From Lysobacteraceae bacterium SCN 69-320 (GTDB lineage Bacteria > Pseudomonadota > Gammaproteobacteria > Xanthomonadales > Rhodanobacteraceae): DNA of 64,000 nt. The notes beneath the pieces are model-generated. The model was given only the letters and a program-made list of their open reading frames with translations, was not told the DNA's origin and did no database searches. The position numbers were made by a program, and so were the translations under genes. The stretch is from positions 248,001 to 312,000 of the forward strand of contig MEFP01000002.1 of NCBI GenBank assembly GCA_001725155.1, given 5' to 3'. Positions 36,321-45,571 of this stretch are shown here, piece after piece (positions within the stretch are counted from its first letter, which is position 1; every line of letters starts with the position of its first letter).

Positions 36321-36899
36321 TCAGTGGGTCTGGTCCAGCGAGAGCTGGCGCTGGTCGCGTTCGTACCAGGTATCGGCGAGCGGGCGGAACACGCTGCAAC
36401 TGGTCATCGGACCGCGGTAGATGTGCAGCGACACGGCGACGTCGTCGTCGCTGGGGTTGCAGATCGTGTGGTACTCGTGCGGCGGGATCAGGCTGCCGGC
36501 GGAGCCGGGGCCGGCGATCATGGTGCCGCGCGACTCGAAGCGGTAGCGGTTGTCGTCGTGGCCGGTCATCTCGTAGGGCGTGATTTCCAGCGAGCCGTAC
36601 CAGACACCTTCGACGCACCACATGCCGGCATGGTCGTGGATCGGCGTGCCCTGGCCCGGCCCCCAGGTCATCGCGATGACGCTGTAGCCGAGGTCCTCGC
36701 TGCGATAGAGCTCGCGCCGCGCGTAGTGGTCGCCGACGGCCTCGAACACGCAGTCCGGCAGCCTGACCTCCGGGTCGCGGATCAGCCGGCACAGGGTATG
36801 GCGCAGCTGGTCGGTGATTTCGGTCGGGCAGTCGCGGCAGATCGCGGCGTCGAGGGCTTCGACGAGGCGCTGCGCGCCGGGGAATTGCAGGGTGAGCAT
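36321..36899 (-). CDS. Cysteine dioxygenase family protein
   Basis: 192-aa cupin that oxidises a thiol (cysteine to cysteine sulfinate in the best-known members) with Fe(II) and O2, in the cytoplasm. The metal motif PIHDHAGMWC supplies His88 and His90 and keeps the Cys95 position used for the Cys-Tyr crosslink in some members; a third His lies in IPPHEYHTIC near 142. 3-mercaptopropionate dioxygenase is the main alternative. It lies 31 nt after a MetX-family acyltransferase on the same strand that probably makes O-succinylserine, a cysteine precursor, which favours cysteine as the substrate. Confidence 0.85.
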   Translation of the reverse strand: MLTLQFPGAQRLVEALDAAICRDCPTEITDQLRHTLCRLIRDPEVRLPDCVFEAVGDHYARRELYRSEDLGYSVIAMTWGPGQGTPIHDHAGMWCVEGVWYGSLEITPYEMTGHDDNRYRFESRGTMIAGPGSAGSLIPPHEYHTICNPSDDDVAVSLHIYRGPMTSCSVFRPLADTWYERDQRQLSLDQTH

Positions 36900-36930
36900 G
36901 GCGGTGTCCGTCTACGGAAGCGCGCCGATC

Positions 36931-38031
36931 TTACAGCCGGGCCAGGAACTGCGCGATGGCTGCGCCGAAGCGCGCGATGTCGACGAGGAAGGCGTCGTGG
37001 CCCTGCGGGCTGTCCAGCGCGACGAACTCGACGGTGGCGCCGGCACCGCGCAGGCCGTCGGCGATTTCCTGCTGCTGGCTCAGCGGGAACAGGATGTCGG
37101 TTTCCACGCCGATGACCAGGGCCTGTTCCAGATGGATCCGCGCGAGCGCCGCGGCCACGCTGCCCTGGCCGTACTCGGCCACGTCGAACCAGTCGCTGGC
37201 GCGCGACAGGTAGAGATAGCTGTTCGGGTCGAAGTTGCGTACGAAGCGGCGCGCGTGGCCGATCAGGTAGGACTCGATCTGGAATTCCGCGCCGAACGGT
37301 TCTTCCTCGCGCTGGTCGGATTCCAGCCGGATGCGCGCGAAGCGGCCCACCCATTCCATGGCCGAGCGGTAGGTGATGACGCCGAGCTTGCGCGCGATCG
37401 ACATGCCTGCTTCGGGGTAGTGCTCGTCGGAGTAGTCGCCGTTGTTCCACTGCGGGTCCAGGCGTATCGCTTCGCGCTGCAGCGAACGGATCGCGATCGC
37501 GAACGGCTGCGCCTGCGGCGCCGTGGAAATGCTGATGTGCGCGCGCGCGCTGTCCGGATGCAGCGACAGGTAGGCCAGCGCGGTCATGCCGCCCATGGAG
37601 TTGCCGAGCAGGCAGGCCAGTTTCCCGATGCCCAGGCCGCGCACCAGCGCATGTGCGGCTTCGGCGGCGTCTTCGAGTGTCAGATCCGGAAAACCCAGAC
37701 GGTAGGGCTGACCGCTGGCCGGATCGAGCGAGGCGGCGCCGGTGGAACCCTTGCAACTGCCGAGGGTGTTCACGCAGATCACGAACCAGCGCTGCGTGTC
37801 GATATGCTTGCCTGGGCCGATCATGTCTTCCCACCAGCCCGGGCTGGGATCCTGCGCATTGGATGCCGCATGCGCGCTCGGCGACAGGCCGGTGAAGATC
37901 AGCAGCGCGTTGCCGCGTGCGGCATCGAGTTCGCCCCAGGTTTCATAGGCGAGACGGGCGCCGTGCAGCTGGCCGCCGCGCTTCATCGGAAACGGCGTGG
38001 GCAGATCGAAATAGCGGCGGGCGTCGCCCAT
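36931..38031 (-). CDS. MetX-family O-acyltransferase, probably serine O-succinyltransferase
   Basis: 366-aa alpha/beta hydrolase-fold acyltransferase. MKRGGQLHGARLAYETWG at the N-terminus, NTLGSCKGSTGAASLDP, nucleophile Ser145 in GNSMGGMTAL, then acid and base in ETDILFP and GHDAFLVD. Annotated by homology as homoserine O-acetyl/succinyltransferase (metX), but the Xanthomonadales members of this family are reported to acylate serine for cysteine synthesis, and this sequence looks most like those. Start at 38031 matches the usual distance to the MKRGG block; an ATG at 38082 is possible. It is followed by cysteine dioxygenase, 31 nt away, and is divergent from a TrmB-like gene. Confidence 0.85.
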   Translation of the reverse strand: MGDARRYFDLPTPFPMKRGGQLHGARLAYETWGELDAARGNALLIFTGLSPSAHAASNAQDPSPGWWEDMIGPGKHIDTQRWFVICVNTLGSCKGSTGAASLDPASGQPYRLGFPDLTLEDAAEAAHALVRGLGIGKLACLLGNSMGGMTALAYLSLHPDSARAHISISTAPQAQPFAIAIRSLQREAIRLDPQWNNGDYSDEHYPEAGMSIARKLGVITYRSAMEWVGRFARIRLESDQREEEPFGAEFQIESYLIGHARRFVRNFDPNSYLYLSRASDWFDVAEYGQGSVAAALARIHLEQALVIGVETDILFPLSQQQEIADGLRGAGATVEFVALDSPQGHDAFLVDIARFGAAIAQFLARL

Positions 38032-38124
38032 GGTGTCGTGGCCGGAGCGCGGCGATGCGCGGAGGCCGGAATGTAAACTCATGCCCCGGCCAATCCAAGG
38101 CACACGAACCGTTTTCGCCTGTCC

Positions 38125-38817
38125 ATGTTCGCCAATTCCCGTCCCGTCACCAGTTCGCAAAGCGGTCCTCACCCGCGTCTGGCCGAACTCGTGCAGCGCC
38201 ATCTGCGTCATGCGTTCCGCCGTCCGGTCGGCGAGCCGTCGCGCCGGGCCTTCGACACGCTGGCCGCCATGCTGGCCGGCGATACGCGGCCGCGCGTGCT
38301 CGACGCCGGCTGCGGCACTGGCGTGAGCACCGTGCAGCTGGCGCGCCGCCACGCGGATGCCGTCGTCATCGGCGTGGACAAGTCGGCGCAGCGTCTGGCC
38401 GTCGGCTTGCGCGCGCTGGCCGCGGCCGATGCACCGGCCAATGCGTGGCTGCTGCGCTGCGACCTCGTGGACTTCTGGACCCTCGCCGCGGCTGCCGGCT
38501 GGCGCTTCGCCGCCCAGTACCTGCTTTACCCGAATCCCTGGCCCAAGCCCGAGCACGTGCAGCGGCGCTGGCCGGCGCATCCGGTGCTGCCGGCTCTGCT
38601 GGCCTGCGGCGGGTCGCTCGAGCTGCGCACGAACTGGGCGATCTATGCCGAGGAATGGAGCGTCGCGCTGGGCCTGGCCGGCCGGTCCTGGCAGGTCGAC
38701 GGCCTGGACGAGCCCGCAGAGGCTGCCCTGTCGCCGTTCGAAGCCAAGTACCGGGCCTCGGCGCATCCGCTGTGGCGCGTGCGCGCGGCGGCCGAAACTC
38801 AGAGCTGTCGCGGCTGA
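38125..38817 (+). CDS. TrmB-like SAM-dependent methyltransferase
   Basis: 230 aa. The Rossmann motif VLDAGCGTGVSTVQLARRHA and acidic IGVDKS bind S-adenosylmethionine. LLYPNPWPKPEHVQRRW corresponds to the DPWPKKRH-type segment that identifies tRNA (guanine-N7-) methyltransferases. The N-terminus is shorter and more basic than classical TrmB and the catalytic acidic residue before PWPK is Asn here, so it may be a paralogue with a different RNA target. No good ribosome binding site precedes ATG 38125. Divergent from the MetX-family gene. Confidence 0.8.
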   Translation: MFANSRPVTSSQSGPHPRLAELVQRHLRHAFRRPVGEPSRRAFDTLAAMLAGDTRPRVLDAGCGTGVSTVQLARRHADAVVIGVDKSAQRLAVGLRALAAADAPANAWLLRCDLVDFWTLAAAAGWRFAAQYLLYPNPWPKPEHVQRRWPAHPVLPALLACGGSLELRTNWAIYAEEWSVALGLAGRSWQVDGLDEPAEAALSPFEAKYRASAHPLWRVRAAAETQSCRG

Positions 38818-38972
38818 CACCCGGGAAATTCCTCAGGTTATTCTGAAAATATCGCCCAAGTGTCTGTTACGTCGACAATCCTTGCCGGTTCGTGCTGTTC
38901 AACACGGTCCGCCGCCGCTAGATTGCACGCAAGGTCGCAGCGGCCTGCGGCCGGCGGTGAAGGGGACGAGCG

Positions 38973-39881
38973 ATGAAGACGTCTGTGCGTGGAACCCGGC
39001 GCTGCGGGCTGCTCGCGCTGCTCCTGTTCCTGCTGCTGCCGCTGAGCGCCTGGGCCCAGGTCGTGGTCACGGTCAACGGCAGTGTCGCGCATGCGGACAT
39101 CAGCCTGGTCAACGGCCTGCAGACCTACACCGGCGAGGTCACGATCATCTTCGACAGCCCGGTCAACCTGACCGTGCAGACCCTGAACCTCAGTGCCATG
39201 CTGGTCAGTCCGGCCGATCCGGCGCTGACCTCGCGCCTGCCGTCGGGCACGGCCATCGACCCGGCGTTTCCGGTGCTGATCACGATCGAGCCGATTCCGG
39301 TCACCGACCGCATCTTCGCGTCAGGCATGCAGCTCAACGACGGCAGCCAGTCCAGCCTGAGTTTCGTCAACGCCTACGACATGGAAATCCACACGCATGC
39401 GCTGGTGTTCACACCGAACACGCCGTATCGCGTGTTCAAGGCGCCGATCGGCGGCAACTTCGTCGACATGACGGCCGACGTGCTCAACGGCAGCGTGCGC
39501 GGCCGCGGCCGCAGCGGTGGTTTTTCGCAGTTCCTGCTGGTCAAGGACACGCGTGCGGAGACCGTGCTCGGCCTGCCGGTCATCGCGCTGGCCAAGCTCA
39601 CCGACCTGCAGCTGCGCCTGGTCGCCGCCATTCTCGGCAACGTGCTGCGGCTGGAGCTGGCCGGCCTGCTCAACAACGTGCAGCTCGCGCTCGTGTCGCT
39701 GAACTATGCGGCGGCGCTGGTGCAGATCGACCTGTTCATCCTGCGCGTGGACCAGGAGGCCGGCACGAACATTCCGAACGTCTGGCGCGCGCAGCGCGAT
39801 CTCATCAACGATGCAGGGGATCTCGACGGCCTGGCACGCTCGCTGCGCTACAGCATCTCCCGCCTCAACGGCGGCCCCTGA
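38973..39881 (+). CDS. Exported hypothetical protein, first gene of signalling cluster
   Basis: 302 aa. Signal peptide (RRCGLLALLLFLLLPLSAWA then Q), a beta-rich first half (VVVTVNGSVAHADISLVNGL, YTGEVTIIFDSPVNLTVQTL) and a largely helical second half (LAKLTDLQLRLVAAILGNVL, LAGLLNNVQLALVSLNYAAA). I recognise no family. The FHA-GAF gene begins 15 nt later and three kinase/regulator genes follow, so it may be the periplasmic partner or output of that system. No transmembrane anchor. Confidence 0.75.
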   Translation: MKTSVRGTRRCGLLALLLFLLLPLSAWAQVVVTVNGSVAHADISLVNGLQTYTGEVTIIFDSPVNLTVQTLNLSAMLVSPADPALTSRLPSGTAIDPAFPVLITIEPIPVTDRIFASGMQLNDGSQSSLSFVNAYDMEIHTHALVFTPNTPYRVFKAPIGGNFVDMTADVLNGSVRGRGRSGGFSQFLLVKDTRAETVLGLPVIALAKLTDLQLRLVAAILGNVLRLELAGLLNNVQLALVSLNYAAALVQIDLFILRVDQEAGTNIPNVWRAQRDLINDAGDLDGLARSLRYSISRLNGGP

Positions 39882-39896
39882 GGAGCGCCCCGTCCG

Positions 39897-40790
39897 ATGC
39901 CTGCGCGGTTCAGCGCCTACCCACCGGATCGCGCGGTCGTCGTGCGCCTGCTCGACGAAGGCCGCCGCTACGGCGTGGGCCGCGGCACGACCAGCGAGCT
40001 GCAGCTCGACCATACTTCCGTGTCGCGCCGGCATGCGGAAATTCTCGGCGATGCGGCCGGCTGGCGGCTCGTCGACGTCGGCAGCAAGAACGGCCTGCGC
40101 GTGGACGGCCGCCTCGTGTCCGAGGCGCATCTGAGTTCGCCGGCCTGGTTCGCGATCGGCGACGTCTATTGCTGGCTCGAACCGATGGATGCGGACAGCG
40201 CACGCGACGCCGCGGCCTTCGCCGACGTGCGCCGCTCGACCTCGCGCGCGCTGTCGCAGCAGCTGCAGCACGTCGCCGGCGTCGATGCGCTGCTGCGGCA
40301 CACGCTCGACGCGGTGCTGGAGCTGTCCCAGCTCGAGCGCGGCTTCGTGCTGTACGGCGCGACCTCCGACGATCTGCGCGTGCGCGCGGCGCAGGGATTG
40401 CGCAGCGACGAACTGGCGGAGAGTGCCTTCGCCGGCAGCGCCGGCGCGCTGCGGCGCTGCCTTGCCGAGCGGCACAGCGTGATCTGCTGCGACACGTCCG
40501 ACTCGCCGTGGCTCGGCGCGCGGCCCAGCGTCGTGCTCGGCGGCATCCGCGCGCTGGTCTGCGTGCCGGTGGTGTTCGGCAACGAACTGCTCGGCGCGAT
40601 CTACGCCGACAGCCGCCAGCCCGGGCCGCTGCTGACCGAGTTCGACCTGGAACTCGTCGAAGGCGTGGCGCAGCAGGCCGGCGCCGCGCTGGCCGCGGCG
40701 CGACTGCGCGGTGCCGTCGACGAACTGCTCGACGCAGCCGGCCAGGCCGGCATCGCTGCGCCGCGCTGGAGCGACCTGCAGCCGCGCTGA
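39897..40790 (+). CDS. FHA-GAF domain signalling protein
   Basis: 297 aa cytoplasmic adaptor. Residues about 15-95 form an FHA domain, which binds phosphothreonine: YGVGRGTTSELQLDHTSVSR, RRHAEIL, DVGSKNGLRVDG. Residues about 115-285 look like a GAF domain (LLRHTLDAVLELSQLERGFV, VCVPVVFGNELLGAIYADS). AGGAG lies 10 nt before the ATG. It sits 33 nt before a Ser/Thr kinase and is therefore a likely phospho-substrate reader for it, feeding the two-component pair downstream. Confidence 0.9.
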   Translation: MPARFSAYPPDRAVVVRLLDEGRRYGVGRGTTSELQLDHTSVSRRHAEILGDAAGWRLVDVGSKNGLRVDGRLVSEAHLSSPAWFAIGDVYCWLEPMDADSARDAAAFADVRRSTSRALSQQLQHVAGVDALLRHTLDAVLELSQLERGFVLYGATSDDLRVRAAQGLRSDELAESAFAGSAGALRRCLAERHSVICCDTSDSPWLGARPSVVLGGIRALVCVPVVFGNELLGAIYADSRQPGPLLTEFDLELVEGVAQQAGAALAAARLRGAVDELLDAAGQAGIAAPRWSDLQPR

Positions 40791-40823
40791 TCCGCCGTCG
40801 CGGTTCTGCGCTATCGTGCGGGC

Positions 40824-43800
40824 ATGAGCGACCTCGCGGCAGGGCTGTCCGGCGTCGATGCCCAGGCTACCGTCACCGGCCTGATCGTTTTCCATGAGCT
40901 GCGTGTCGGCGAGGTCGTTGCCGGCCGTTTCCGCATCGAGGAACTGCTCGGCGTCGGCGGCATGGGCATGGTCTACCGTGCGCGCGACCTGTCGCTGGAC
41001 GTGGAGGTCGCGATCAAGCTGCTGCGAGCCGAACTCGCGCGCAAGCCCGAGGCGTTCGAGCGCCTGCGCAACGAACTGCTGCTCGCGCGCCAGGTCTCCA
41101 GCCCGCACGTCGTGCGCATCCACGATATCGCGCGCGACGGCGAGCGCTGGCTCATCAGCATGGACTACATCGCCGGCGAGTCGCTGGAGCGCCGCCTGGA
41201 GCGCGCCGGCCCGCTGTCGGCGGAGGCCGTCGTGGCGCTCGCGCGAGGCCTGCTCGCCGGACTGGCCGCGGCGCACCAGTGCGGCGTCGTGCACCGCGAT
41301 CTCAAGCCCGCCAACATCCTGTTCGACCGCAACGACCGCGCCTGCCTGACCGATTTCGGCGTCGCGCGCAGCCTCGGCGCGACCGGGCTGACCCAGACCG
41401 GTCTGATCGTCGGCACGCCGGAATACCTGTCGCCCGAACAGGCGCGCGGCGAGGCGATCGACGGTCGCAGCGATCTGTATGCCCTCGGGCTGATCCTCTA
41501 CGAATCCCTGAGCGGCAGTCTGCCGTTCGCCGGCGGCACGCCGGCGGAGACCGTGATGCGCCGGCTCGTACGGCCGCCGCCGCCGTTGGGGCGCCTGCGG
41601 CCGGATCTGCCGGCCTGGCTGCTGGCCTTCGTCGGCCGCCTGCTCGAACTCAAGCCGGCACACCGCTTCGCCGACGCCGAAGAGGCGCTGCGCGCGCTGG
41701 AGCGGCAGCGCGTGCCGCGCTCGCCGCGTCGCCGGCGCCGGTGGCTGGCCGCGGCGCTGGTCGTGGTCGCGATGCTGGGGCTGTACGAACTCGGCCGCCG
41801 TCTGCCGCACTGGCCGGCGCCGGCCAGTGCGGCCAGCGTGCCGCGCCTGGCCGTGCTGCCGCTGCAGGTCGATGCCGCCGATGCCGCGCTCGCGGCGACC
41901 GCGCGGGCGATCGAGGAACATGCGCGCCAATGGCTGCGCGGCGATGCCGCGCGCGCGGTGGCCACGCGCGAACGCGTGCTCGATGCGATCGCGCGCGCCG
42001 CGCCGGATCTCGGCGGCGAGGCCCTGCAGCGGCGCCTGCCCGAGGTCGCCCAGGCCGCCGGCGTCGCGCAATGGCTGCACGGTGAACTGCGTCGCGACGG
42101 GGGCGGGCTGGTGCTCACCTTGCAGGGCGGCGCGGCGGCGCCGGCCCAGACCGCGGTCGCGATCGAGGCGCGCGGTGCCGATGCAGCCGCGCTGTTCGCC
42201 GACTATCGGCGCCGCTTCACGGCGTTCGCCGCGCAGCCCCCACCGGCACTCGGCGATGGCGAGGTGGCCGCCTATGGCGAAGCCCTGCGCGCGCTCGATG
42301 CGCACCAGCCGGCCGATGCCGCCGGACGCCTGCAGGCGCTGCCGGCGGTGGCGCGCGAATCCAGCGCGCTGCTGCTGAGCGCGTTGCTCCAGGCCCAGGT
42401 CGAGGCGCGCCAGGAGGTCTCCGCCGAAGCCACGCGCGAACGTATACGCCAGACGCAGGCCGGTGCGAGCGATCTGTCCGGGCGCATCGTGCTGGCCCAG
42501 GCACAGGAATCGGCCGATGCGCGCGCGCGCCTGCTGCAGCACGCGCTGGCCGCACACGCCCACGATGCCGATCTGGTGCTGCAGACGGCGCAGACCCTGG
42601 CCGACGCGGGCCACGGCGGACGCGGCTTGCAGCTGCTGCAGGTCCTGGTCGGCGAGGACAGCCAGGATGCCCGCGCCTGGTTCCTGCTCGGCCGCATCGC
42701 GATCCAGCAGGGCCAGGCGCGCCGCGCCGTCGACGACTATCTGCTGCGCGCACTCGTGCTGTGGACGCGCGCCGGCGATGCGGCGGCCGAAGCCGACGCG
42801 CGCAACGCGCTGGGTGTGGGCTACGAACGCCTGGGCCAGCTCGATGCGGCGGCGGAGCAGTACACGCGCGCGGCCGCGATGCGCGCCGCTCTCGGCGACC
42901 CGCGCGGCCAGGCGACCAGCCTGCGCAATCTCGCGATCGTGCAGGCCATACGCGGCGAGCGTGCCGAAGCCGAAGCCACGCTGGAGCGTGCGCGCGGCGC
43001 GCTCGAAGCGCTCGGCGACCGCGCGAGCATCGCCGATCTGCACAACGACCGCGGCGTCGTAGCCGAGGAACGCGGCGATTTCCGCGCCGCGCTGACCGCG
43101 TTCCGCGAGGCGCTGGCGTTGCGCCAGCAACTCGGCCAGCCGACCCTGCTGGCGCAAAGTCTAAACAATGTCGCATTCTGCTATTTTCAGCTCGGCGAGA
43201 CCGACAATGCGGCGGTCTACTGGCAGCAGGCGCTGGCCTCCTACCGGCAGATCGACGATCGCGAGGGGGCGTTGCAGGTGATCCAGAGCATGGGCTTGCT
43301 CGAACTGAGCCGCGGCCATTACGCCGATGCGGGGAAGCGCCTGGACGGTTCGCTGCGCGAGGCGCAGGACCTGCAACTGCCCGAGGAAATCGACGTTGCG
43401 CAGGTTTATCGCGGCGAACTGGCGCTGGCCGAAGGACGCAGCGCCGACGCGCTGTCTGCGGCACGCGCCGCAGCCGCCGGCTTCGAGCGGCGCGGCGACC
43501 GGCGCGGCCTGGCCGAAGCGCGCCTGCTGCTCGCACGCACGGCCGTGTTCCTGGGCGATGTCGCCGGCGCGCAGCAGGCCTTGCAGGATCTCGTGGATGC
43601 CGAACTCAGTCCCGAGCAGCAGGCGCTGTCGCTGCTGACGCGCGCGCGGCTGGCGCTGCTCGGCGACGCGGCGTCGGCCGCCGCGGCGCGCGATCTGGCC
43701 GAAGCCGAACGCGTCGCCGAAGCGGCGCACAACCCGGCACTGCTGCTGGAGGTCCGCATCGAGCGCGCGCAACGCGCATTGCACACGGCGCCGCGTTCGG

Positions 43801-44168
43801 CCGATGCGCTGATCGGCGAGCTCGTTGCCGAAGCCGCGCGCCGCGGCCAGGCGCCGCTGCGTCTGGCCGTGATCACCCTGGAGCTCGACCGCGCGCGGCA
43901 CGGCGGCACCGACGCGTTGCCGCGCTATCGCGAAGCCCAGGCGCTGCTGCGCCAGCTCGGCCGCTGGCAGGGCGAGGCGCGCCTGCATGCGCTCGGCGCG
44001 GCGCTGCTGCGGCGCGCCGGGCAGGCCGACGAAGCCGCGGCCGCCGGCGCCGCGGCCGAACACGCCCTGAGCCAGGCGCTGGAGGCGGCGCCGGCATCGC
44101 TGCGCGACGGCTTCGCGCGGCGCCAGCGGGCGGCGATCGACGCCGGTGCAACGACCGATGAGCACTGA
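40824..44168 (+). CDS. Membrane Ser/Thr protein kinase with C-terminal TPR repeats
   Basis: 1114 aa. PknB-type kinase domain about 35-295: glycine loop LLGVGGMGMVYRA (41-53), Lys65 in VAIKLL, HRD at 157-159 (HRDLKPANILF), DFG at 177-179, and activation-segment GTPEYLSPEQARG. One membrane helix at about 305-325 (RWLAAALVVVAMLGLYELGR) is followed by an extracytoplasmic region of about 780 residues containing TPR repeats (ARAWFLLGRIAIQQGQARRA, LGVGYERLGQLDAAAEQYTR, LNNVAFCYFQLGETDNAAVY). All catalytic residues are present. Its end overlaps the histidine kinase start by 11 nt. Confidence 0.93.
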   Translation: MSDLAAGLSGVDAQATVTGLIVFHELRVGEVVAGRFRIEELLGVGGMGMVYRARDLSLDVEVAIKLLRAELARKPEAFERLRNELLLARQVSSPHVVRIHDIARDGERWLISMDYIAGESLERRLERAGPLSAEAVVALARGLLAGLAAAHQCGVVHRDLKPANILFDRNDRACLTDFGVARSLGATGLTQTGLIVGTPEYLSPEQARGEAIDGRSDLYALGLILYESLSGSLPFAGGTPAETVMRRLVRPPPPLGRLRPDLPAWLLAFVGRLLELKPAHRFADAEEALRALERQRVPRSPRRRRRWLAAALVVVAMLGLYELGRRLPHWPAPASAASVPRLAVLPLQVDAADAALAATARAIEEHARQWLRGDAARAVATRERVLDAIARAAPDLGGEALQRRLPEVAQAAGVAQWLHGELRRDGGGLVLTLQGGAAAPAQTAVAIEARGADAAALFADYRRRFTAFAAQPPPALGDGEVAAYGEALRALDAHQPADAAGRLQALPAVARESSALLLSALLQAQVEARQEVSAEATRERIRQTQAGASDLSGRIVLAQAQESADARARLLQHALAAHAHDADLVLQTAQTLADAGHGGRGLQLLQVLVGEDSQDARAWFLLGRIAIQQGQARRAVDDYLLRALVLWTRAGDAAAEADARNALGVGYERLGQLDAAAEQYTRAAAMRAALGDPRGQATSLRNLAIVQAIRGERAEAEATLERARGALEALGDRASIADLHNDRGVVAEERGDFRAALTAFREALALRQQLGQPTLLAQSLNNVAFCYFQLGETDNAAVYWQQALASYRQIDDREGALQVIQSMGLLELSRGHYADAGKRLDGSLREAQDLQLPEEIDVAQVYRGELALAEGRSADALSAARAAAAGFERRGDRRGLAEARLLLARTAVFLGDVAGAQQALQDLVDAELSPEQQALSLLTRARLALLGDAASAAAARDLAEAERVAEAAHNPALLLEVRIERAQRALHTAPRSADALIGELVAEAARRGQAPLRLAVITLELDRARHGGTDALPRYREAQALLRQLGRWQGEARLHALGAALLRRAGQADEAAAAGAAAEHALSQALEAAPASLRDGFARRQRAAIDAGATTDEH

Positions 44169-44931
44169 TTCCGCAGCCGTGCAGACGCTGAACCGGCGCA
44201 TCGACGAACTCATGCGCCAGCATGCGGCGCTGCTGACCCAATTGCAGCAGGACCAGCGCCGCACGCGGCATCTGGCACGCTCGGTCTGGCGCATCGAGGA
44301 AGAGGCGCGCCGGCGCATTGCGCGCGAGCTGCACGATGGCGTCGGCCAGAATCTCGTCGCCCTGATGCGCCAGCTCGACACGATCGCCGCGCAGTTGCCG
44401 GTGACCGCAGCGAACGGCCGCGACGGCCTGTCGCGCGCGCGCGCGCTGGCCCAGGCGACCCTGGAAGACACGCGTTCGCTGTCACGGCTGCTGCGGCCGC
44501 AGATCCTCGACGATCTCGGACTGGAGGCGGCGCTGCGCTGGCTCGCGCGCAGCGTCGATGGCCTGCAGGTCGAGCTCGTGCTGCCGGAGCCGTTGCCGCC
44601 GCTGCACGACGACACTGCGACCCTGCTGTTCCGCGTCGCCCAGGAGGCGTTGTCCAACGCCGTACGGCATGCGGCGGCCAGTCTCGTGCGCATCGTGGTT
44701 TCGCTGCGCGGAACCGGCTGGCTGTGCATGGACATCGTCGACGACGGCCGCGGCTGCGACCTCGATGCGGCGCTGGCCGCCGGCCGCGACGGTCACGGCG
44801 GCGGTCTGGGCGGCATGCGCGATCGTGTGAACTTGTTCGACGGCCGGTTGAATCTACAATCTACACCCGGTAAAGGTTTCAACATCTGTATCGAGCTGCC
44901 GTTGCGCACTACTGCCAGGAGCGAACCATGA
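44158..44931 (+). CDS. Soluble NarL/NarX-type histidine kinase (HisKA_3)
   Basis: 257 aa. No signal peptide or membrane segment and no recognisable sensor domain: an N-terminal coiled coil (about 5-45) leads directly into the HisKA_3 dimerisation helix with phospho-acceptor His59 in ARELHDGVGQNLVAL, followed by the ATPase domain (AQEALSNAVRHAAA, DDGRGCDLD, GLGGMRDRVNLFDG). The input must come from another protein; the adjacent kinase and FHA-GAF protein are the obvious candidates. ATG 44158 overlaps the kinase gene; its stop overlaps the regulator start (ATGA). Confidence 0.92.
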   Translation: MSTDSAAVQTLNRRIDELMRQHAALLTQLQQDQRRTRHLARSVWRIEEEARRRIARELHDGVGQNLVALMRQLDTIAAQLPVTAANGRDGLSRARALAQATLEDTRSLSRLLRPQILDDLGLEAALRWLARSVDGLQVELVLPEPLPPLHDDTATLLFRVAQEALSNAVRHAAASLVRIVVSLRGTGWLCMDIVDDGRGCDLDAALAAGRDGHGGGLGGMRDRVNLFDGRLNLQSTPGKGFNICIELPLRTTARSEP

Positions 44932-45566
44932 TCCGCGTGCTGGTTGCCGATGACCACACCATCGTGCGCGAAACATTGGTTGCGGCGCTTGATGCCAGCG
45001 GCGAGTGCCTCGTCGTCGGCCAGGCGGCCGACGGCATCGACGCGATAGAGCAGTGCCTGCGCCTGCAGCCGGACATCGCGATCGTCGATATCTCGATGCC
45101 GCGCCTCAACGGCATCGAAGTCGTGCGCCGGCTGCGCGCCGAGCTGCCGCAGATACGCATCCTCGTGCTGACCATGCACCAGGAAGAGGAATACGTGCTG
45201 CACATGCTGCGCGCCGGCGCCGCGGGCTATCTGCGCAAGGACGCGGCGATGGCCGAACTCATCGAGGCCGTGCGCAACCTCGGCGGCGGCGGCCTGCATT
45301 TCGGCGCCCACGCGACGCGGGCCATGGCCATGCAGGTGCAGCAGGCGCGGCCGATGCCGGCCGATCCCTACCGCGACCTGTCCCCGCGCGAGCGCGAGGT
45401 GTTCCATCTGATCGTCGACGGACTCACGACCAAGGAGATCGCGCTGCGCCTGGACATCGGCGTGAAGACCGCCGAGAACCACCGCCAGCGCGTGTTCGCC
45501 AAGCTCGACGTGCGCAACGCCGCCGAACTCGTGCGCTACGCGGCGCGGCATCACCTGATCGACTGA
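44928..45566 (+). CDS. NarL/FixJ-family response regulator
   Basis: 212 aa. Receiver domain 1-120 with acidic D8/D9, phospho-acceptor Asp54 (AIVDISMP), conserved Thr and Lys (YLRKDA), then a LuxR-type helix-turn-helix (DLSPREREVFHLIVDGLTTK, EIALRLDIGVKTAENHRQRV). Coupled to the histidine kinase by an ATGA overlap, so the pair is a cognate two-component system. Target genes are unknown; none are adjacent downstream, where a convergent ccmI lies. Confidence 0.95.
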   Translation: MIRVLVADDHTIVRETLVAALDASGECLVVGQAADGIDAIEQCLRLQPDIAIVDISMPRLNGIEVVRRLRAELPQIRILVLTMHQEEEYVLHMLRAGAAGYLRKDAAMAELIEAVRNLGGGGLHFGAHATRAMAMQVQQARPMPADPYRDLSPREREVFHLIVDGLTTKEIALRLDIGVKTAENHRQRVFAKLDVRNAAELVRYAARHHLID

Positions 45567-45571
45567 ACCCG

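Noticed and set aside
38082-38820. N-terminal extension of the MetX-family protein on the minus strand
   Set aside because: It is the antisense of the TrmB-like gene and unrelated to the family.
39321-43157. Minus-strand open frame of more than 1200 codons opposite the FHA-GAF and kinase genes
   Set aside because: Arg/Gln/Ala-rich antisense frame; the plus strand carries clear kinase motifs with normal starts.
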